Positions 9,529 through 14,746 of a DNA stretch of 14,746 bases are shown here, piece after piece (position 1 is the stretch's first letter; every line of letters begins with the position of its first letter). The translations under genes and the position numbers were made by a program. Source of the DNA: Acanthaster planci (lineage: Eukaryota > Echinodermata > Asteroidea > Valvatida > Acanthasteridae); contig NW_019091438.1 in assembly GCF_001949145.1 (NCBI RefSeq), positions 356,885-371,630 on the forward strand. The letters run 5' to 3'. A model generated the notes under the pieces. That model did no database searches. It was not told the DNA's origin and saw only the letters and a program-made list of their open reading frames with translations.

Positions 9529-9806
9529 ACAGTCGTTGCTCTTACGACGGGGGAAAGCAATTTGCCATTAGTACGTGAAAACTTACACAATGGCCCCATT
9601 GAATAAATTTTCAAAACAGTATACATCACCCGACCCTGTCCTTGCCATGTAGTCCACCGCTTGTCATTTTGCCTTTCCCCGCTGAGCTCCATTCTGTTTA
9701 TTGGCGAGACAAGGTGTGACACACTCCAAGCACTTGATCCTGTCAGGTCTTCCTCTCTGACAAAAGACATTCGTATATACTTAACCGAATTTGGCCCTGC
9801 CTAACT
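9529..9806. other. Sequence between the tandem duplication and the C run
   Basis: A minus frame of 84 codons (9516-9770) starts at a true ATG with a poor context (CGAATGT) and has an ordinary, unrecognised composition. It reaches into the tandem duplication at its 3' end, which argues against it. No other structure was seen. Confidence 0.3.
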
Positions 9807-9817
9807 CCCCCCCCCCC
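9807..9817 (+). repeat. C homopolymer, 11 bases
   Basis: Eleven consecutive C, followed by AT and another CCCCC. It would be G-rich on the minus strand, with two G runs close together but not the four required for a canonical G-quadruplex. Confidence 0.85.
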
Positions 9818-10009
9818 ATCCCCCAGACTCTCAATTGTTATTAATCGGACCACTTCTTGCTGAAATAACAGGAATAAATCATGAAAAGCTAGCGATTTGG
9901 AGGGAAAATCTTGCCATTTCGTTGACCGCACCCCGCGCGGTGTTTCTTTTTTCCCTATTCATTTTCGACGCAGCAGTGGGAAAACACAATTTGGCGGAGT
10001 CTGCTAAAC

Positions 10010-10032
10010 AAAAAAAAAATTAAAAAAAAAAA
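10010..10032 (+). repeat. Interrupted A run
   Basis: Ten A (10010-10019), then TT, then eleven A (10022-10032). It could be an eroded poly(A) tail of a retroposed element, but no target-site duplication or element body was recognised upstream. Confidence 0.85.
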
Positions 10033-10959
10033 CACCAGGCCACATCTGCTGAGGGCCCTGGCCGTGATTTACGCCTTTCCATCGGTGTGTTGACCGGATC
10101 AGACACGGTCCCTCTATCACACACCTCCGGACCTCGGCCGGGGCACGTAAACATGTGCAAGTAATAACAACTGACACCCACGGTCGATGAGGAAACTCGC
10201 ATAAAAAAGAGAGAAAAATGAGGTGATTAACCCGCGACCTTAGAGACAAAAATGGAAGGTCAGAGGTCTTGTAAAAATGTCTGAACTGGCAAGATTGATA
10301 GAAAATGACCAGTGAATAAATTGCAGAAAAATTGCTGGAATTCTCTTCACATGACACACCCATTTATCGACAGCTTTTCAGTTTCGGGAAAGCATGCCAT
10401 TTTTTTCTCTTCCAAGAGCAATGATTGCATTCTGTGCTTGATTGATTTCAGAAACATTTTCGCTGATCTAACATTTTGATGAATTGGGTAGTGATGAAGG
10501 AAAATGGAAAGATAATAGACAGCTACGACAATTTTTTGACGGAAACTGTGGAAGTTCATACATAATTTTGATTGCCTGTTCGTCCTAAAAGTAGTCTGTG
10601 CTGCGTCGTTTAATTTATAATTCGTTTAGTAGAGGCTGGTGTTGCTGGTGTCTTTCCGGCTACATCACTGTTGCTTCTGATGTTATTAATAACTCAATTT
10701 ATGCTCCTCTTTGTGGTAATTGCAGTTTTGTATCTTACTTTTCTTTTTGGAGGGCCCAGTCAGTTAAAACAAAACAATTAAGCTTGCTTACACCAGTCAC
10801 AACGAAATTACACGCACTGGACTCCAAGTGACAACATTTCCTGTTTCTCATCATAAATTTATGAGACCAGAATCATCTCTGAACTTGGCCATGTCTCATT
10901 ATTCAAACAGTAATGGACCATGTGCCACGCTAAGCAGTCTTAATCGTTTATTTACAATA
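10033..10959. other. Non-coding stretch beginning with a GC-rich island
   Basis: 10033-10190 is CpG-containing and GC-rich, holding an E-box-like CATCTG, a forkhead-like GTAAACA near 10148 and other short factor-like words. The rest is AT-rich. Minus frames of 119 and 60 codons start in or cross the A run and show nothing recognisable. A compact regulatory element is possible but is only suggested by composition. Confidence 0.35.
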
Positions 10960-11110
10960 TCTGGGCCCGGTATTTCAACCCCGATGTAGCATAATTTACC
11001 GGCGACCGACCGTCCGGACCTCTTCACCATAAACACTGGCTCGTCCCGGGGCCCACACCGGCCAGCTGACGAGCGAAGCCACCGCGTGATCGGGGGCTCA
11101 GAGTCCCCGT
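10960..11110. other. CpG-dense patch
   Basis: I count 16 CpG dinucleotides in about 150 bases, far above the flanks. A near-palindrome covers 11091-11109: CGGGG/CCCCG outer arms and CTC/GAG inner arms around one base. This could be a promoter-type CpG patch or the start of the open frame at 10990. It directly precedes two overlapping open frames. Confidence 0.45.
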
Positions 11111-11238
11111 CTACAAATAAAGAAATCCTCCTCTCTCATCAAATCATACGCACGGGACACAATCAAAAAAAAATGTCCACCGTTTGTGTAAAACACCATG
11201 CCAGGTCTTTACGGAATGAGTGTGGCCGAGAGGTTTAG
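10990..11238 (+). CDS. Candidate exon, open frame without early Met, unrecognised
   Basis: 82 codons are open from after the TAG at 10987-10989 to the TAG at 11236-11238. The first Met lies about 62 codons in, so it would be an internal or terminal exon rather than a start. The product is hydrophilic, with charged and Ser/Pro residues, and shows no named domain. The preceding ATGTAG could serve as a weak acceptor. The low stop frequency is partly explained by the CpG-dense composition. It overlaps the frame that begins at 11198. Confidence 0.15.
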   Translation, partial: HNLPATDRPDLFTINTGSSRGPHRPADERSHRVIGGSESPSTNKEILLSHQIIRTGHNQKKMSTVCVKHHARSLRNECGREV

Positions 11239-11434
11239 CCGAGCCGGTTACAGCGTGTCTGCCACATACCTACAAAGAACCTCGTTAGCCGGTTCAGGAG
11301 ATGCTCTGATGCGGGTCAGCGGCTTCGTGAGAAGTCATGCGGGACCAATTAGCCGGCAAGGAGAGATTTGTTTGGCCCGGGAAGTTGCTGCAAACGAATT
11401 CTACACAAACAAAGTCCAAATTGATAGTTTTTAA
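11198..11434 (+). CDS. Candidate ORF of 78 residues, unrecognised
   Basis: The ATG at 11198 lies in AACACCATGC, a strong animal initiation context (A at -3, CACC before ATG). The product is 78 residues, Gly/Ser/Arg-rich over its first 60, and ends in AT-rich DNA. An upstream ATG at 11173 in another frame overlaps it and would act against initiation here. A CpG-dense patch ends about 90 bases upstream, as is common for promoters. No family, signal peptide or membrane segment is seen. It could be a small gene, a first exon with internal donors, or chance. Confidence 0.17.
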   Translation: MPGLYGMSVAERFSRAGYSVSATYLQRTSLAGSGDALMRVSGFVRSHAGPISRQGEICLAREVAANEFYTNKVQIDSF

Positions 11435-12149
11435 TATATTTACATTAATCTCTGGCGTTAAGTGTGACTTAAAGTATCTCACTGACAGTCATCTTATTCA
11501 GCTCTGCGAGATATCGAATAGGTTTCCATGTGGTTTCGTTGAAAGAAAATCGGCAAATGTCTCAAAACTTTCTAAGGTAGATGAATGGAGTTTTGCCGTT
11601 TTTGTGAACTGATCTGACTCTTGGCAGTAACAACAAATTTTAAGAATTGCATTTCAATATGCCCTCATCGTTTTCAAAGTGTACAAGTAGAATTTTGGCG
11701 TTGCCAACAAAGTACTAATTCTTAATGTGCTATATTGACAGGTTTTTCTTTCTTTCTTTCCATTAAGAGCGACGTTTCACTCTGTCACCAAGACTGAACA
11801 TGCGACAAGTCGATCGACGGTGAAACTAATTCAAGTGTTAAATTTAGAGAGTTAGAAGGAGTCCGAGTGGGAACGCAATCAATCTGATAAATTTCACTCT
11901 TATCATTTTTGTATGTAGTGTAATTCGGGAAGAGTTATTTTCACACTTGAATTAGCAAATTATTTTCGAGACGTAATCCAGCGGAAAATGGACACTTGTC
12001 TAAGTTTTTGAAAAGTTTTGGAACCATCCAGAAAGTCCGATCGTTGACCGTTGGACATTTGTTTATGGAGACCAACACATAAACCGTAACAGTGCATCAT
12101 TTTTCATGTACCCAATTATTGCCAACTTCGGATGTTATCTTGTAAGGTT
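11435..12149. other. AT-rich non-coding stretch, no gene seen
   Basis: Stops are frequent in all frames. Contains the TTTC microsatellite at 11745-11761. No other repeat or motif stood out. Confidence 0.55.
11745..11761 (+). repeat. TTTC tetranucleotide microsatellite
   Basis: About four TTTC units in a row after TTGACAGG. Short, ordinary simple repeat. Confidence 0.8.
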
Positions 12150-12790
12150 TCACAGGAAAACAGGAAAGAAAAACATATCTTTATGACTGCAATAAACAAG
12201 GCACATCAGACGTGCCCTTCTCCGCGTGTTTTCACCCCTCTTTCTAAACACGACCCTCATTAAACCCCAACTACAAGTGGCCCGTTGCGAGCCCCAATCA
12301 TATTTCTTCAAATAACCAAAACAGACGGCTCCTGTGACGAATTCTTCCTTGCTTTTTGCTAGCTTTTTCCCCCCAAGCCCAAACGGTAGTTTCATACGCG
12401 CGCTACACTTTCCTTGACATTCCTAAACACCCCCAAATTCCTTTCCCCCACGCTCTTGAACCCTTTCTTTCTCTTTTTCTTTCAAAAGGGTTTACGTTTC
12501 TCCTCTCCCCTCCCCCATTCTGGAACTCCTGGATGTTCCTCCATGGAAAGAAGATGATAAACAAACAGAGGTCAGAGTTTAGAATAACGAACAGACCGGG
12601 CAGACAGTGATTTACCTGGGTTCGTCTTGTTGTTTTGCGTTGGCCGACTACTTCATTTTTTTACTTTCGGAATGCAAGGTCGGAGGGGTCAGAGAAGACG
12701 ATAAATTTCCTCCCTCCATTCCAACTTGTAATTTGTGTGAGAGCGAACGGGAAATAACCCACCGCTCATTCCGTGTCGAGGAAGACTGAA
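12150..12790. other. Non-coding stretch with a pyrimidine-rich block
   Basis: 12400-12530 is strongly C/T-biased on the plus strand (runs of CCCC, TTTCTTTCTC and similar). Frames of 60-84 codons exist on both strands but follow this bias, giving F/S/P-rich products. No exon is supported. Confidence 0.45.
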
Positions 12791-12798
12791 GGAGACAG

Positions 12799-12811
12799 AC
12801 ACACACACACA
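12799..12811 (+). repeat. AC dinucleotide microsatellite
   Basis: Six AC units plus A, after GGAGACAG. Short, ordinary simple repeat. Confidence 0.85.
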
Positions 12812-13026
12812 GGCACCCACTCACAGACGGGATGGGAACGAACATAGATTCGAATGTCTTGTGACCGGTCCGCAAGTCAGGTAGCGGGTTTTGCCTGAGG
12901 AGGTCGCTGGGTTCAACCCTGCAATGCTACAGAGAGGGCCTCGCCCTTGAGACGGCTAAAAATGGCTGGATCTTTTACATTAGAGCCCCGATAACTTTGT
13001 GTGTTCATCTTCCCGACTTTGACTAA

Positions 13027-13993
13027 AATTACCTTTTCAATTTCAAATAGAGGAAAATAACAGTCAGATGATGCAACTCTGTAACCGGAGATCTTTTTGA
13101 CAGTGTAATATGGTTGTGCACGTCTTAATTTCTTACCTTTTCATATCCTTGACAGCCCCTGAACAATCATGTCTTTAATTTTTTCATGGGTTCATTGTCT
13201 AAAGAATTTCGTTGCTTTATCTAAGTTTTCATTGGTTTTTAATACTAAGGAGCTTTTCCACATATACGTTTTCAGTGCGCTTCGCGTTCGTATGTGTAAA
13301 ACTTGCAGAGTGGAATGGAACGCGGCGAACGACTGACAATGCGGAATGGCTCAAAATTCAGTTCAATGACATTTCTTCCTTGTAGCAAAACATATTTTAA
13401 CAATGTATGAGATAAATAGGCCACTAGAGGTGGCAAAACCAACTTCTCTTACGCTCACGTCTGTTTTTCCCACGTGACTAAGAGCCAGTTTCTGCCAGTA
13501 ATGACTTAATATTTTTAATTGCAGAGTGGGTATAATGCCAAACACGTACATGTACACCTGCGATTCTCTTTTTGAGGAATCCTGTTGTCGCTGCTTGTCC
13601 AAAAACGTTCCTCGCGGTTTTTGCGAAAACGAAAGCGGAGCAACACGAAAACAGCTGTCATTTGAAATGGTACACCCATGACGTCCAATTCCGACAGATT
13701 ATTTAATGACAAGAAATTAACTGAAGGTTGATTGTTTCACTACATGAAAACTGCCGCAGTGAGAAATGTACGTTGATCTAAACGATTATAGGCCTACCTG
13801 ATTTTCTTTCAAAAAATAAAAAATGCAAATAATGGCAATGCTTCAGCTGCCTTCCCTCGGGATTGAAACATGTTGTGGTACTAATATTTACGTTTATAAT
13901 GTATCAGATATCTTTATTCCATTCTTGGAAAGTACATAACTCGCGTAATATAGACATAACAGCAGTGAACAACCAAGCCGTGATATCTTTTAC
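13027..13993. other. AT-rich non-coding stretch, no gene seen
   Basis: Stops are frequent and there is no open frame above 79 codons. Contains the third TAGGCCTA word at 13789-13796 and an ACATGTACA word near 13547 similar to the one at 173-187. Confidence 0.5.
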
Positions 13994-14085
13994 ATGAAAT
14001 CCACATTGGGTTATAAAGCTCAGCCCATAAACCCGATTCTGTCTCGCGAGAAGTCTTCAAGGTATACGTTCGCAACATATTTCGG

Positions 14086-14440
14086 TCATATGGTAGCTAT
14101 AAGGAAGCGTGTACGGTTTTCATTTTTCGAAGCGAGGGGTGGCGACTTGACTTGCGATTGCAGAATGCCCGGCACGCTGTGCGACGCCGAAACCTCGCAC
14201 AGCGCAGCCGCATTTTGGGTTGGTCTATACAGACGGTCTTCCCATTCCGACCAAAGCTCTTCTGCCTTTTGCCTGCAGTATTCATCTCGGGGCTCGTTCG
14301 TGTTTTCCCGTCGGTTGTAATTACGACACCTTTGTTTTTGGAAAAGATTTTGTGCGAATTCTAAATTCTTTCGTTGCTTTGGCTGAACATTGAACATTGG
14401 TGATTGACTAGCATTTCTTGTGAATGAACCCATTTTTATC
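14086..14440 (-). CDS. Candidate protein-coding exon or small gene, unrecognised
   Basis: From the ATG at 14433 the minus frame gives 115 residues to the TGA at 14086-14088. The start context AAAAATGGG is good (A at -3, G at +4). The product is protein-like: residues 19-70 are rich in Lys, Arg, Glu, Gln and Asn with aromatic residues between, suggesting a charged helical region, and there is no low-complexity repetition. No family is recognised. An in-frame stop lies 12-13 codons upstream of the Met. CAG at 14443-14441 could act as an acceptor, and joining there keeps phase with the open frame at 14569-14746. Three plus-strand frames cover the same bases, so the strand is not certain. Confidence 0.28.
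14175..14204. repeat. Perfect 10-bp inverted repeat
   Basis: Arms CGCTGTGCGA (14175-14184) and TCGCACAGCG (14195-14204) are exact reverse complements with a 10-base spacer. It is the strongest dyad found in the window and is GC-rich. It falls inside the minus candidate exon 14086-14440. It could form a stable RNA hairpin or bind a dimeric protein, or may be fortuitous. Confidence 0.75.
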
Positions 14441-14564
14441 CTGTTTTTCTGAATTTGGTTAATTGGTCAGAGATTACCAGCTATACTTCGTGCAGTAAAA
14501 TCCTACCCATTTCCCTTTTGCTGTGGATTCAGCTGCAACTTTTCTAACTACAGTGACAATCTTT

Positions 14565-14746
14565 TCACGTCCCTCCTTTTTCCGAGCAGGTAATTTTTAA
14601 GTAGTTGTTGCCGTGTTTTGAAATCGGCTTGTTAAAAGTCTCCACAGCGGAGTTTCCATCAACCTTGAGATGTCGCAGGATCTGACCGCCAGCTGCCTCG
14701 ATTCGAAGACATCTCTGTCCTTTTTTTTTTTTTTTTTTTTTTTTTT
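14565..14746 (-). CDS. Candidate partial exon running off the window edge, unrecognised
   Basis: Reading leftward from the window edge, the frame is open through the T run (a Lys run on this strand) and then 51-52 ordinary codons to the TGA at 14565-14567. After the Lys run the peptide is balanced, with Gly, charged and aliphatic residues and two Cys, and looks like a real domain fragment, but I cannot name the family. GAC|GTGAAA at 14569/14568 is a moderate donor, and splicing there to the CAG at 14441 would continue in phase into the frame at 14086-14440. No Met lies in this frame, so it would be an internal exon or a 3' part. The A-rich sequence before it is not a normal acceptor tract, so the true exon edge is unclear. 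Confidence 0.28.
   Translation of the reverse strand, partial: KKKKKKKKGQRCLRIEAAGGQILRHLKVDGNSAVETFNKPISKHGNNYLKITCSEKGGT
14721..14746 (+). repeat. T homopolymer, at least 26 bases, at the window edge
   Basis: T fills the last 26 positions and may continue beyond the window. Runs like this are common assembly breakpoints and sites of length error, and can also be retroposon tails read from the other strand. Confidence 0.95.

Noticed and set aside
10004-10363. 119-codon minus frame
   Set aside because: It ends by reading through the poly(A) run as Phe residues and has no recognisable content.
1636-12566. Forkhead-type motifs (GTAAACA and variants) near 1651, 6448, 10148, 10945 and 12556
   Set aside because: A seven-base degenerate word is expected about this often in 14.7 kb of AT-rich DNA, so there is no enrichment.
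1-14746. Bacterial, phage or CRISPR content
   Set aside because: No spaced direct-repeat array, no operon-like packing, no ribosome-binding-site pattern; microsatellites and splice-like sites point to an animal genome.

Overview
The window looks like non-coding DNA from a multicellular animal. No complete gene can be named from it. The composition is mostly AT-rich, roughly 40% G+C by eye. There are scattered CpG-dense patches of 100-300 bases, AC and TTTC microsatellites, long homopolymer runs, and several splice-acceptor-like polypyrimidine tracts ending in CAG. Nothing resembles bacterial organisation: there are no tightly packed long reading frames, operons or Shine-Dalgarno spacing. The longest frame from any start is 127 codons. 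The word TAGGCCTA occurs three times where about 0.2 would be expected by chance. From memory it is abundant in several aquatic animal genomes, which fits a marine invertebrate or other aquatic metazoan without proving it.

Layout. 1-970 is AT-rich with no gene seen. 970-3640 alternates AT-rich DNA with small GC-rich islands; one, at 2160-2290, holds an inverted repeat. 3640-4375 is an open, stop-poor stretch on both strands with a strong acceptor-like site at 4025. 4735-4925 is a GC-rich island with another acceptor-like site. 5318-5640 is degenerate trinucleotide and pyrimidine-rich low-complexity DNA. 6458-6690 holds a short Cys-rich reading frame running into an AC microsatellite and a T run. 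8886-9370 holds two overlapping frames with a coding-like appearance, followed by an AATAAA and a 32-bp tandem duplication. 10960-11434 is a CpG-dense patch followed by two overlapping open frames. 12785-13030 holds an AC repeat and a weak tRNA-like B-box segment. 13994-14746 contains the best gene candidate on the minus strand: two open frames of protein-like composition that could join in phase across a 128-base gap, the upstream one leaving the window through a 26-base T run.

No protein family, mobile-element protein, RNA gene or CRISPR array was recognised. All coding calls are therefore low-confidence exon candidates. The window is best read as intergenic or intronic sequence with a possible gene end at the right edge, and how any genes work together cannot be stated.
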